From: Caulobacter sp. FWC2
GTDB taxonomy: Bacteria > Pseudomonadota > Alphaproteobacteria > Caulobacterales > Caulobacteraceae
Assembly (NCBI RefSeq): GCF_002742625.1
Contig: NZ_PEBF01000002.1
Location: forward strand, 1 to 64,000
DNA: 64,000 bases
Direction: 5' to 3'
In this document: piece after piece, positions 8,416 through 16,718 of the stretch
Position numbering within the stretch: position 1 is the first letter of the stretch
Layout of the letters: each line of letters starts with the position of its first letter
Notes under the pieces: model-generated
The model's database searches: none
Told to the model about the DNA's origin: nothing
The model's input: only the letters and a program-made list of their open reading frames with translations
Translations under genes and position numbers: made by a program

Positions 8416-9792
8416 TCAGAGCGAGCTGTTCATCAGGTCGCGGTAGGCCAGCCACCAGTTCCACTGGGTGTCGTCCTTGGTGAAGCCTTCGTAGACCAGG
8501 GCCGGGCCGGGCCAGTCGGCCCGCGGAGGCGTGGTGCAGACGGCCTGATACTTCATCGTGATGTTGCGCGCGGCCGCGCCTTTGGCCGTTTGGGTGATGT
8601 GGGGCCAGGTGTCGGAGTCGTCCTGCTCGACCATGCCCGAGGTGCCCAGCATCCGGACCGCGAATTGCAGGGCCTTTTGCTTGTGCTCTTCGGGGGCGTC
8701 CTTCTCGGCCAGGATGAAGTTGCAGAACTCCAGCTCGTCCGGCCCCTTAGGAATATAGGTGTGCAGGGAGGTCAGGCCGATGATCTCGCCATCGGGCTGA
8801 GGCACATAGATGAAGGCGATCAGGACGTTGGGGAACATCCCGCCGACCTGCGGCGGACTGTCGACCAGCAGGCCCAGCTGTTCAGGCGTCAGGTTGCGGA
8901 TCAGCTGGGGCAGCATTTCCTTGGTGATGCCGGGCGGCGGCACGATCGCCAGCTTCTCCTCGAGCGTCAGGTTCCCGTCGCGGAAGCCGGCGGCCTGCTT
9001 GAACTTGTTGGCGGCGGGCATGCACCGCAGCGCATGGCCCTGGAGCGAACTGACTTCGGTGCCGTACATCGAGGTGGTCAGGTCGCCATCGCCGAACTTG
9101 GCGAACTCGCCAAGCCAACGGTGCAGCGTCAGGGTGTGGAAGCCGTCGGCGGCCGACTGTTCGCAGGCGGTCTTCCAGTTGGCTTTAATCGTGAAGCGCT
9201 GCGGAGGGCCGAGAACTTCCAGGCCCCGATCCGTGCGCTGGAACAGCATGTCGTAGTACCACTTCATCTCGCCGAGGAACTCGTCGAACGAGGGGCCGTC
9301 GAGATTCCAGGTCGCGAAGATCAGGCCCCCGTAGAGGTGGGTGCGCGCCTGGGTCAGGCCGAGCTTTTCCTTGGGCAGAATCGTGCCGTGCATCTGCTCG
9401 GCGGCGACGGGCGCGCCAATGAAGTCGCCGTCGTTCTTGAACGCCCAGCCGTGATAGATGCAGGTGTGAACCTTGGCGTTGCCCGCGTCGCTGGTGCACA
9501 CGCGCATGCCCCGGTGCGGGCACACGTTGAGCATAACCCGGATCGAGCCGTCCTTCTGACGCGTGATCAGCACCGGGTCCGAGCCCATCAGTCGCGTGAT
9601 GAAGTCGCCCGAGTTCGGGATCTCGCTCTCATGGCCCAGCAACAGCCAGGTCTTCCCGAACACCTTGCGCATCTCGATGTCGTAGAGTTCCGGGTCCGAG
9701 ATCGCCCGAAGTTGGACCTCGCGCGTCTGCACGTTGATCAAGTCGTCGATCGTCGTCCCGTCGGAAAGCGTCGTCCGTGTCCGGTCCAGCAT
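8416..9792 (-). CDS. Aromatic-ring-hydroxylating dioxygenase, alpha subunit (Rieske)
   Basis: Catalytic subunit of 458 residues inserting O2 into an aromatic ring. The Rieske [2Fe-2S] ligands are C91-P-H93 and C111-IY-H114. The mononuclear iron motif D216-GF-H219-TLTL-H224 includes the bridging aspartate used for electron transfer. The reading frame continues upstream to 9930, but the ATG at 9792 has a GGAGGA site at 9798-9803 and begins a normal N terminus, so it is the start. With the beta subunit and the divergent ferredoxin it makes a nearly complete oxygenase system; no ferredoxin reductase is seen in the window. Confidence 0.95.
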   Translation of the reverse strand: MLDRTRTTLSDGTTIDDLINVQTREVQLRAISDPELYDIEMRKVFGKTWLLLGHESEIPNSGDFITRLMGSDPVLITRQKDGSIRVMLNVCPHRGMRVCTSDAGNAKVHTCIYHGWAFKNDGDFIGAPVAAEQMHGTILPKEKLGLTQARTHLYGGLIFATWNLDGPSFDEFLGEMKWYYDMLFQRTDRGLEVLGPPQRFTIKANWKTACEQSAADGFHTLTLHRWLGEFAKFGDGDLTTSMYGTEVSSLQGHALRCMPAANKFKQAAGFRDGNLTLEEKLAIVPPPGITKEMLPQLIRNLTPEQLGLLVDSPPQVGGMFPNVLIAFIYVPQPDGEIIGLTSLHTYIPKGPDELEFCNFILAEKDAPEEHKQKALQFAVRMLGTSGMVEQDDSDTWPHITQTAKGAAARNITMKYQAVCTTPPRADWPGPALVYEGFTKDDTQWNWWLAYRDLMNSSL

Positions 9793-9828
9793 GGGTGTCC
9801 TCCGCAGCGCTAGGCGCCATATAATTTT

Positions 9829-9868
9829 GAACAGAGGTGGCATTTCTGTATAGAAAATGCAACTGTTC
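9829..9868. promoter_or_regulatory. Nested inverted repeats in the divergent oxygenase/ferredoxin promoter
   Basis: GAACAG at 9829-9834 pairs with CTGTTC at 9863-9868, and inside it TTTCT-N4-AGAAA lies at 9843-9856. The AT-rich island sits between the divergent Rieske alpha gene and the ferredoxin gene. It is a good candidate operator for controlling both directions together; the regulator is unknown. Confidence 0.45.
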
Positions 9869-9941
9869 GATTCAGTGAGGAACGACGGGCCGCTGGCCCT
9901 CCGGAGAAGCCCCAAAGGGGCGCCCGGCACGGAGGAAGGTT

Positions 9942-10160
9942 ATGAGTTCAGAAGCGACCCCGCATCGCGTCAGGGCGGACCGAAGCGCCTGCTGCGGCTA
10001 TGGCACCTGCGTGGAGATCTGCCCCGAGATCTATCAGCTCGAGGGGGGGCTTGTGGTTGTGACCACCGACATCGTGCCCGCCGAGCTGTTGGAACGGGCG
10101 ATCGAAGGCGCAGAGTCCTGCCCCCAAGGCGCCATCGTCGTGGAAGCCGTTGAGGGATGA
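9942..10160 (+). CDS. Ferredoxin (3Fe-4S/4Fe-4S, P450/oxygenase type)
   Basis: Acidic one-electron carrier of 72 residues. The cluster cysteines follow the pattern C17-x5-C23-x3-C27 with a final C60-P61; Cys18 is an extra adjacent cysteine. The layout with only four well-placed cysteines is that of the short ferredoxins that feed bacterial P450s and some Rieske oxygenases. The start follows a GGAGGAAGG site. The stop overlaps the MFS gene start (ATGA at 10157), so the ferredoxin leads a long plus-strand operon to about 15617. A longer alternative frame over the same bases lacks the cysteine pattern. Confidence 0.9.
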   Translation: MSSEATPHRVRADRSACCGYGTCVEICPEIYQLEGGLVVVTTDIVPAELLERAIEGAESCPQGAIVVEAVEG

Positions 10161-11554
10161 CGGCCGTCCCAGACGCCGCGAGCAGCGCGGTCGCCGCCCC
10201 AGCCCGCGCGTCCGGCCGGCCCAGGCTGCCCGGGCTATTGTCGCTGTCCTTGTTGGGCGTGCCGCTAACGGCGCTGTCGCTGCCGCTCGTCGTCATGATT
10301 CCGGAACACTATGCGACGGTTCTGGGCCTGCCGCTGGCGTTGATCGGCCTGATCTTCACCAGCGTGCGCGTGTTCGACATCGTCGTTGACCCGCTGCTCG
10401 GCGCGGCGATGGATCGAACCCACACCCGCTGGGGCCGCTATCGCCCATGGCTGGTCCTGGGCGCGCCGGCGCTCATGTTGGCCGTCTATCTGTTGTTCAT
10501 GGCCAAGCCAGGCGTGGGACCCGTCTATCTGCTGGTGACCCTGACGGCCAGTTTCTTGGGGTGGTCTGTCCTGTCGCTGGCGCAACTGGCGCTCGCCTCC
10601 GGCCTGGCGGCTGGCTACGACGAGCGCTCGCGGGTCTATGCCTGGCTTCAGTTCGCCTCTCTGCTGGGCATTCTGACCGTGATGGGTTTTCCCATCATCT
10701 CGGCCAAGCTTGGCGGGACCGGCTTGCCGCCCACCCAGCTCATGGGGTGGATCATCATCGTCCTGACCGCGCCGGCGGTGGCTTTGGCCGCCTGGCGCGT
10801 CCCGGAGACCACGCTCGTCACCCAAAGGCATATCGTCGGGATCAAAGCCTATCTGGCCGTGGTCGGCCGCAAAGCCGTCTTCAGGATCGCCGCCATCGAC
10901 CTTCTGTTTGGCCTTGGGTTTGGCACCGCCTCGGCGATGCTGGTGTTCTTCGTGACCGCCGCCAAGGGGCTGGAGCGCAGCGCCGTCGGCGTCGTTCTGA
11001 TCGCCCAGGTGGTCACGGCCATGATCACCGTACCCGCCGTAGCCTGGCTGGCGCGGCGGCTCGACAAGCATTTCGTGCTTGGAATATCGGGCCTTCTGGC
11101 CGCCATCGTCAGCGTGGCGTTCATCTTCCTGCCTGACCACAATCTGCCGGCGATGGCGGTGGGCATGATGGGCTGGGGGCTGTCGTTCGGCGCCTTCAAC
11201 CTGCTGCCACGCGCGATGATGGCCGATGCGGGCGACGAACTGCGGCTCGAATCCGGCTCGGATCAAACCGCCGTGCTCTATGCGCTGTTGATCAGCAGCT
11301 GGAAGTTGGGCGGCGCCCTGGCGGTCGGCCTGGCCTTCGCCGCCCTGGCTCTGGTCGGCTACAAGCCCGCGCTTCTGGGCGCGAACACCCCACAAGCCAT
11401 CTCCGGCTTGGAAATGGTGTTCGCGGGTCCTTCGGCGGCGCTGTTTCTCCTGGGAGCCTGGCTGGCCTTCACCTATCCGCTGACGCGCGAAAAGCATGCG
11501 GCCATCCGCCTCGAGCTGGACGCGCGTGATGCGGCGAGCGGAGGACCGGCATGA
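10157..11554 (+). CDS. MFS transporter, GPH/MFS_2-like
   Basis: Inner-membrane carrier of 465 residues with about 12 hydrophobic helices. The DRTHTRWGRYRPWL segment after the second helix is the hallmark of the glycoside-pentoside-hexuronide cation symporter group (MFS_2). In this setting the substrate is more likely an aromatic or aryl conjugate than a sugar, which is inference. It overlaps the ferredoxin upstream and the SDR downstream by ATGA junctions, so translation is coupled. Confidence 0.9.
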   Translation: MTAVPDAASSAVAAPARASGRPRLPGLLSLSLLGVPLTALSLPLVVMIPEHYATVLGLPLALIGLIFTSVRVFDIVVDPLLGAAMDRTHTRWGRYRPWLVLGAPALMLAVYLLFMAKPGVGPVYLLVTLTASFLGWSVLSLAQLALASGLAAGYDERSRVYAWLQFASLLGILTVMGFPIISAKLGGTGLPPTQLMGWIIIVLTAPAVALAAWRVPETTLVTQRHIVGIKAYLAVVGRKAVFRIAAIDLLFGLGFGTASAMLVFFVTAAKGLERSAVGVVLIAQVVTAMITVPAVAWLARRLDKHFVLGISGLLAAIVSVAFIFLPDHNLPAMAVGMMGWGLSFGAFNLLPRAMMADAGDELRLESGSDQTAVLYALLISSWKLGGALAVGLAFAALALVGYKPALLGANTPQAISGLEMVFAGPSAALFLLGAWLAFTYPLTREKHAAIRLELDARDAASGGPA

Positions 11555-12309
11555 CGCGTCGACTGGAAGGGCGCGTCGCGCTCATCTCAGGCACGGGGGG
11601 CGGCCAGGGCCGGGCCGCCGCGCTTCGGTTCGTCGCGGAGGGCGCGGTGGTCGCCGGATGCGACGTCAACGCCGAGGCCGACGCCGAGACCGCGCGGCTG
11701 GTCGCCCAGACGGGAGGGCGCATGACCACCATGGCCTGCGATCTTGGCGACCCTGACGGCGCGCGGGCCTGGATCGACCAGGCCGTCGCCGACTACGGCA
11801 AGATCGACATTCTCTACAACAACGCCTCGGCCGCGAAGTTCGGCTCGATCGCCGAGCTTTCGATCGAGGACTGGCGCTACACCCTGCGAAACGAGCTCGA
11901 CCTCGTCTTCCTGACGACGAAGTTCGCCTGGCCCCATCTGGCCAAGCACGGCGGGGTGATTATCAATGTGGCGTCCACGGCGGGATGGCAGGGCTCGCGC
12001 GGCAACGGAACCATCGCCCACAACGCCACCAAGGGCGGTGTGGTGGCGATGACCCGGCAGATGGCGCTGGAGGGCGCCGCGGTCGGCATCCGCGCCAACA
12101 GCATCAGCCCCGGCTTCGTCGTCACGCCGGGAACGCGCGCCTTTGTCGAAAACCCCACCGTCCGCGCCCAGCTGACCGCCAATATTCCGCTCGGCCGTCC
12201 AGGCGAGCCGGAGGATATCGTCGGCATGGCCGCCTTCCTGGCCACCGACGAAGCGGCCTTCATCACCGGTGCGGACATCATCATCGATGGCGGCACGACC
12301 GCCTGTTAG
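11551..12309 (+). CDS. SDR-family protein with His replacing the catalytic Tyr
   Basis: SDR of 252 residues with a GTGGGQG nucleotide motif (residues 14-20), YNNAS and the usual VDGG-type ending (IIDGGTTAC). The active-site segment reads AHNATKGG, where YxxxK is expected; the codon at that position is CAC. The general-base tyrosine is therefore histidine, while the lysine is kept. The enzyme may be a poor dehydrogenase, use a different base, or serve another reaction. It is in an ATGA-coupled operon between the MFS and extradiol dioxygenase genes. Confidence 0.88.
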   Translation: MTRRLEGRVALISGTGGGQGRAAALRFVAEGAVVAGCDVNAEADAETARLVAQTGGRMTTMACDLGDPDGARAWIDQAVADYGKIDILYNNASAAKFGSIAELSIEDWRYTLRNELDLVFLTTKFAWPHLAKHGGVIINVASTAGWQGSRGNGTIAHNATKGGVVAMTRQMALEGAAVGIRANSISPGFVVTPGTRAFVENPTVRAQLTANIPLGRPGEPEDIVGMAAFLATDEAAFITGADIIIDGGTTAC

Positions 12310-12336
12310 CCAAGCGACAAGACGAGGAACTGGACC

Positions 12337-13251
12337 ATGGATATCCGGGGTATCGGCTATCTGGGCTTTGAAAGCCCCAACATCGAGGCCTGGCGCAGCT
12401 ACGGACCCGAAGTCCTGGGTCTGGCCATCGCGCCCTCGCCGGAGGACGAGCCGGACGCGCTCTATCTGAAGATGGACGATCGGCGCTATCGTTTCGCCTT
12501 CCAGCCTGGGCCGATCGACAAGCTGGCCTATATCGGCTGGGAATGCGTCAACCGGATCGCGTTCGAAAAGGCCGTCAAGAAGCTCCAGGACGCGGGCATC
12601 GCCTTGGAGCAGGGCGGCGATGACCTCAAGGTTCGCCGCGGGGTGCGCGATGTGGTCCGATTCAAGGATCCCGTGGGCTATCAGTACGAGCTGTTCTACG
12701 GCCAGAAGGGCGAGCCTGGCTCGTTTGTGCCGGGCCGTCGCCATGGCGGCTTCAACACCTACGGCCGGGGCTTTGGCCATGTCGTGGTGATGACCCCGGA
12801 ATATGGCCCGGAGCTGGACGACTTCCTGATCAATATCATGGGCTTCCAATGGTATGGATCGGGCGCGGGCAAGGGCCGGACCGGGTTCTATCGCGCCGGG
12901 CTCAACAACCTGACCAGCCACGACATCGGCTATGGCCACGCCCCCGGTCGGATGGGCATCCAGCACATCGGCCTGTTGACCGGCGATCTTCGTGATGTCG
13001 GCGAAACCTGGGACATCGTCAACAAGCGCCAGATCCAAGTGCAGATGACCCTGGGGCAACACACCCAGGACCCGCATTTCTCCTTCTACCACTTCAGCCC
13101 TTCGGGCTTCGCCGTCGAAGTGATCGCCGAAACCCACCCCTGGCCCGGCGATCCCTTCGAACTGAACGCCGAGCGCCTGAGCTACTGGGGGCACCAGCTG
13201 GTCGGGCCCATCCTCGGCACGACCATCCGCACGCCCGAGGAGCTGCGCTGA
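12337..13251 (+). CDS. Extradiol ring-cleavage dioxygenase (type I, two-domain VOC)
   Basis: Meta-cleavage enzyme of 304 residues, opening a catechol next to its hydroxyls. It has two vicinal-oxygen-chelate domains. The Fe(II) ligands are His148 (GFGHVVVMT), His210 (GIQHIGLL) and Glu261 (GFAVEVIAE), at the places known from BphC-type enzymes. The second-shell His195 and Tyr251 are also present. Length and motif spacing match the BphC/HsaC group, which acts on catechols with bulky substituents (biphenyl, steroid). It is the centrepiece that defines the cluster as a meta-cleavage pathway. Confidence 0.93.
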   Translation: MDIRGIGYLGFESPNIEAWRSYGPEVLGLAIAPSPEDEPDALYLKMDDRRYRFAFQPGPIDKLAYIGWECVNRIAFEKAVKKLQDAGIALEQGGDDLKVRRGVRDVVRFKDPVGYQYELFYGQKGEPGSFVPGRRHGGFNTYGRGFGHVVVMTPEYGPELDDFLINIMGFQWYGSGAGKGRTGFYRAGLNNLTSHDIGYGHAPGRMGIQHIGLLTGDLRDVGETWDIVNKRQIQVQMTLGQHTQDPHFSFYHFSPSGFAVEVIAETHPWPGDPFELNAERLSYWGHQLVGPILGTTIRTPEELR

Positions 13252-14063
13252 TGGGGCTGCTCGACGGCAAGGTCGCCTTGGTCACGGGCGGCGGCGGCGG
13301 CATCGGCCGCGGCATCGCCCGCCGTTTCATCCGGGAAGGCGCGACCGTCCTGGTCGCCGAATTCAACGAGGACTATTGCGCGACCATCAAGGCGGAGCTG
13401 ACCGAGGAGCTGGGCGGGCGGGCCGAAGTGATTAAGGCCGATGTGCGCGTCAAGGACCAGATCCAGGGCGCGGTGCAGAAGGCGGTCGATCTGTTCGGCG
13501 GCCTCGACATCCTCGTCAACAACGCCTTCACCCTCAGCCCCAAGGTCCTGCTCGAGCAGAAGACCGACGAGATGCTGGACAGCACCCTGCATTCGGGGCT
13601 CTGGGCGGGGTGGTGGGCCATGCAAGCCGCGCGGCCCCACATGGCCGCCCGCGGCGGCGGCTCGATCATCAACTTCTATTCGATCGACGTGGAGACAGCC
13701 GCCTGGCTGAACGCCGACTACAACATCACCAAATCGGCGCTCCGCGGCCTCACGCGCAGCGCCGCCCACGAGTGGGGGCGGTTCAACATCCGGGTCAACC
13801 TGCTGTCGCCGGCGGCGATGGGCACGGTCTTTCACCGCATGGCCGAGGCCATGCCGGGCTTCGCCGAGATGGCGGCCTCGCGCAAGCCTCTGCTGCGCAA
13901 CGGCGACCCTGAAGAGGATATCGCGCCCGTCGCGGTGTTCCTGGCCTCGGAGATGTCGCGCTTCGTGACCGGCGAACTGATCAACGTCGATGGCGGTCTG
14001 CACATGCCAGGCTACCAGTCGCGACCGCCGAACGTCGCGGAGATGGAACAACAAGGCGGCTAG
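13251..14063 (+). CDS. SDR-family oxidoreductase
   Basis: SDR of 270 residues with GGGGGIG, NNAF and an intact YNITK active site. The start overlaps the stop of the extradiol gene by one base (TGATG). The first 13 residues (MGLLDGKVALVTG) are identical to those of the next SDR gene, marking a tandem duplication that has since diverged. Likely a cis-dihydrodiol or ketone reductase step. Confidence 0.9.
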   Translation: MGLLDGKVALVTGGGGGIGRGIARRFIREGATVLVAEFNEDYCATIKAELTEELGGRAEVIKADVRVKDQIQGAVQKAVDLFGGLDILVNNAFTLSPKVLLEQKTDEMLDSTLHSGLWAGWWAMQAARPHMAARGGGSIINFYSIDVETAAWLNADYNITKSALRGLTRSAAHEWGRFNIRVNLLSPAAMGTVFHRMAEAMPGFAEMAASRKPLLRNGDPEEDIAPVAVFLASEMSRFVTGELINVDGGLHMPGYQSRPPNVAEMEQQGG

Positions 14064-14085
14064 AGCCGTCCAAGGGGAGACACAG

Positions 14086-14913
14086 ATGGGTTTACTGGAC
14101 GGCAAGGTGGCGCTGGTCACCGGCGCGGCCGGCTCTATCGGCTCGGAGACGGCGCTGGCGCTGGCCGAAAAGGGCGCGCGGGTCGTGCTGACCGACCTTC
14201 GGGCTCCGGAGCTTTCAGCGGTCACCGATCGCTTGCAGGCGCAAGGTCACGAGGTGGCCTGCAAGGTCGGGGACATCACCGACGAGGACGACATCCGGGC
14301 GGTGGTCGAGTTCGCCGTCGCGACCTTCGGCGGCGTCGACATCCTCGACAACAACGCCGGCGCGACGGGCTTTTCATCCCGCGACCTGGACATCCCTGAG
14401 ATGCCCGTCGAGCTTTGGGATCAGGTCCAGTCGATCAACGCCCGCGCGCCGATGCTGTTTTGCAAGCACGCCATCCCGTCGATGCTGGCGCGGGGCGGCG
14501 GATCGATTGTCAACATCTCGTCGGGCCAGTCCCTTTCGGGCGACGTCAGCAATTTCGCCTATGCGGCGGGCAAGGCCGCGGTGAACGCCCTGACCCGTCA
14601 CCTGGCGACCGCATATAGCCCCAAGGGCGTGCGGGTCAACGCCATCGCCGCAGGTCTGATTATCCAGCCGGGCATGGAGCAACGGCTGCCCGCGCACATC
14701 CAGAACATCTTCCTGAGCCATTGCCTGGTGCCGCGCCTGGGGACCCCGCGCGACATCGCCAACATGGTGGTGTTCCTGGCGTCCGACCTCAGCTCCTACG
14801 TCACCGGCCAGATCCTCTCCGTCGACGGCGGGTTCACCGCGCACCTGCCCAGCGTGGCCGACATGCGGCCCACTATCGAAGGCATGAGAAAGGCGCCCGG
14901 CCAATGGAGTTGA
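14086..14913 (+). CDS. SDR-family oxidoreductase
   Basis: SDR of 275 residues with GAAGSIG, NNAG and YAAGK. The frame is open upstream to 13990, but the ATG at 14086 follows a GGGGAG site and starts with MGLLDGKVALVTG like its neighbour, so it is chosen. Its end overlaps the next SDR by ten bases. It is part of a run of three SDR genes. Confidence 0.9.
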   Translation: MGLLDGKVALVTGAAGSIGSETALALAEKGARVVLTDLRAPELSAVTDRLQAQGHEVACKVGDITDEDDIRAVVEFAVATFGGVDILDNNAGATGFSSRDLDIPEMPVELWDQVQSINARAPMLFCKHAIPSMLARGGGSIVNISSGQSLSGDVSNFAYAAGKAAVNALTRHLATAYSPKGVRVNAIAAGLIIQPGMEQRLPAHIQNIFLSHCLVPRLGTPRDIANMVVFLASDLSSYVTGQILSVDGGFTAHLPSVADMRPTIEGMRKAPGQWS

Positions 14914-15617
14914 AGGGAAAAACCGTCGTCCTGACCGGGGCCTCCGCCGGCATTGGCGCGGCGACGGCGCTCGATCTGAGCAACGCCGGGTGCAATCTGG
15001 TGCTGACGAGCCGCCGGCTGGAGAAGCTCGAGGCGCTGGCCGCGACCTTGCCGGGCCCCAGCGCCTTGCTGGCGGCGGATATCGCCGAGCCCGATGTTCC
15101 AGAGCAACTTCTGGCGTTGGCCAAGGCGCGATTTGGGCGCGCCGACGTGGTGATCAACAATGCCGGGGTCATGGCCGTCGGAACGATGGACACCATCGAT
15201 CTCGACGCCGTCAGCTACATGATCCGGGTTAACTTCGAGGCCGTGGTGCGCTCGTCCTACGTGTTCGCTCGAGAGTTTCGCGGTCAGTCGTCTGGCGCGA
15301 TCATCAACGTGTCGAGCATCAGCGCCTACCTGATCTCCCGGGCGGGCGGCGTCTATGGGGGGCTCAAGCATGCGCTCGAGGCCTTCACCCAATCGCTGCG
15401 GATCGAACTGGCCGGCGCTGGCGTCAAGGTCGGATCGATCGCGCCGGGTTCGACCTCAAGCGAGATGTTCGACAGGATGATGGCGGCGGCGAAGATTGAA
15501 GATCCGGTCGCGCTCGATCCCGAAGATATCGCTCGGGCCATCCGGTTCATGCTTGAGCAGCCCGACCACGCGACCATCGCGCGCCTGGCGATCTATCCGC
15601 AAAGCGAAGCCCACTAA
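14904..15617 (+). CDS. SDR-family oxidoreductase
   Basis: Shorter SDR of 237 residues with GASAGIG, NNAG and YGGLK. It resembles the serine/3-hydroxy-acid dehydrogenase (YdfG-like) branch, rather than the FabG branch, in having no VDGG tail. The ATG at 14904 lies inside the end of the preceding gene, so it is translationally coupled. It is the last gene of the plus-strand operon; a strong hairpin follows. Confidence 0.88.
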   Translation: MELKGKTVVLTGASAGIGAATALDLSNAGCNLVLTSRRLEKLEALAATLPGPSALLAADIAEPDVPEQLLALAKARFGRADVVINNAGVMAVGTMDTIDLDAVSYMIRVNFEAVVRSSYVFAREFRGQSSGAIINVSSISAYLISRAGGVYGGLKHALEAFTQSLRIELAGAGVKVGSIAPGSTSSEMFDRMMAAAKIEDPVALDPEDIARAIRFMLEQPDHATIARLAIYPQSEAH

Positions 15618-15643
15618 GCCGGGCCTCTCCAAGGCCGCGATGC

Positions 15644-15671
15644 GTCATCCCCGCGGCGGTGCGGGGATGAC
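15644..15671. terminator. Bidirectional hairpin between convergent SDR genes
   Basis: Perfect 11-base stem (15644-15654 with 15661-15671) and six-base loop, lying in the 73-base gap between two convergent stops. There is no T run on either side, so it may be a weak terminator or RNA-protecting stem. Confidence 0.55.
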
Positions 15672-15690
15672 GACCCGGCGCGGTGGGGCC

Positions 15691-16554
15691 CTAGGCGGCG
15701 GAGGCCGCTTCGAGAGTGGCCTGACGCTCCAGCCCCATTTCCTGCATTTCGCGCTTGAGGGTGGGATAGTAGGCGATCGCGCCCTGTAGGCCGCCCGAGA
15801 CATCGATCGAGGCCGCGCTCAGGAAGGTCGCAAGGTCGCTGGCCAAGAACAGGCAGACATTGGCCACCTCCTCGGGACGGCCGAACCGACCGAGGGGCAC
15901 GACCTTGACCACCATTTCGAGGAACTCCTCGCGCGAGATGGACGGGGGCATCTCCTTGTAGTGGCGATCCCACTGGCCCGTATCGATCCAACCCATGTTC
16001 AGGCTGTTGACCAGGATGTTGTCCTTGGCCAGCTGCTGGCCCAAGAGCTTGGCCAGGGCGATCCCCGCGGCGCGGTTGGTCACCGAGGGAATGCCGTCCG
16101 GCGTCGGCAGGGCCCCGGCCAGGGCGTTGATGTTGATGATCCGCCCCCACTGTTGCGCGCGCATGTGAGGCACGACCGCCTGGACGAACCGGAAATGGGC
16201 GATCTGGATGTTGTTGGCGTGGTCGAGGATATCCTCGGGCTCCAAGGTTTCGAGGCTGCCGCCCTTGCCCTGGCCGGCGTTGTTGACCAGCACGTCGACG
16301 CCGCCCCAGGTTTCGGCGACCTGATTGACGAAGGCGCGAACGGCGGCGGTATTGCGCACATCGAGCGCGACTGCGATGACCTCCGCGGCGCCAAGCACGC
16401 GCATGTCTTCAGCGACGGCCGACAGCGTGTCGGGGTTGCGCGAGCAGATCGCCAGCCGCACGCCTTCGCGGGCGAAGGCCGCGGCCGTGGCCCGCCCGAT
16501 TCCTCGGCTCGCGCCGGTCACAATCACCCGTTTGGCGCTCAGATCGATATGCAT
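15691..16554 (-). CDS. SDR-family protein lacking the YxxxK catalytic pair
   Basis: SDR fold of 287 residues with GASRGIG and NNAG intact. Where YxxxK should be, the sequence reads SVTNRAAG: the tyrosine is Ser and the lysine Arg. Such NR-type variants occur in a known divergent branch of FabG-like proteins, so the gene need not be decayed, but standard hydride-transfer catalysis is doubtful. The start has a GAGGAA site. It is divergent from the TetR gene at 16719, which may control it. Confidence 0.85.
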   Translation of the reverse strand: MHIDLSAKRVIVTGASRGIGRATAAAFAREGVRLAICSRNPDTLSAVAEDMRVLGAAEVIAVALDVRNTAAVRAFVNQVAETWGGVDVLVNNAGQGKGGSLETLEPEDILDHANNIQIAHFRFVQAVVPHMRAQQWGRIININALAGALPTPDGIPSVTNRAAGIALAKLLGQQLAKDNILVNSLNMGWIDTGQWDRHYKEMPPSISREEFLEMVVKVVPLGRFGRPEEVANVCLFLASDLATFLSAASIDVSGGLQGAIAYYPTLKREMQEMGLERQATLEAASAA

Positions 16555-16718
16555 GTCCGATGTTTCCTCGAAGCTTCTGACGAGCTGTCCGATGTCGATA
16601 TTTTCTAGTCAAAACTCCGGTTTTTGTCTCGTTTATTTTCCGAAAGCGGGCCGTACGCGGTTTGCGCGCCGAGGCGACGCAAGTTAGGCTGAAGATTGTA
16701 TATCGGAGCACCCCAAGC

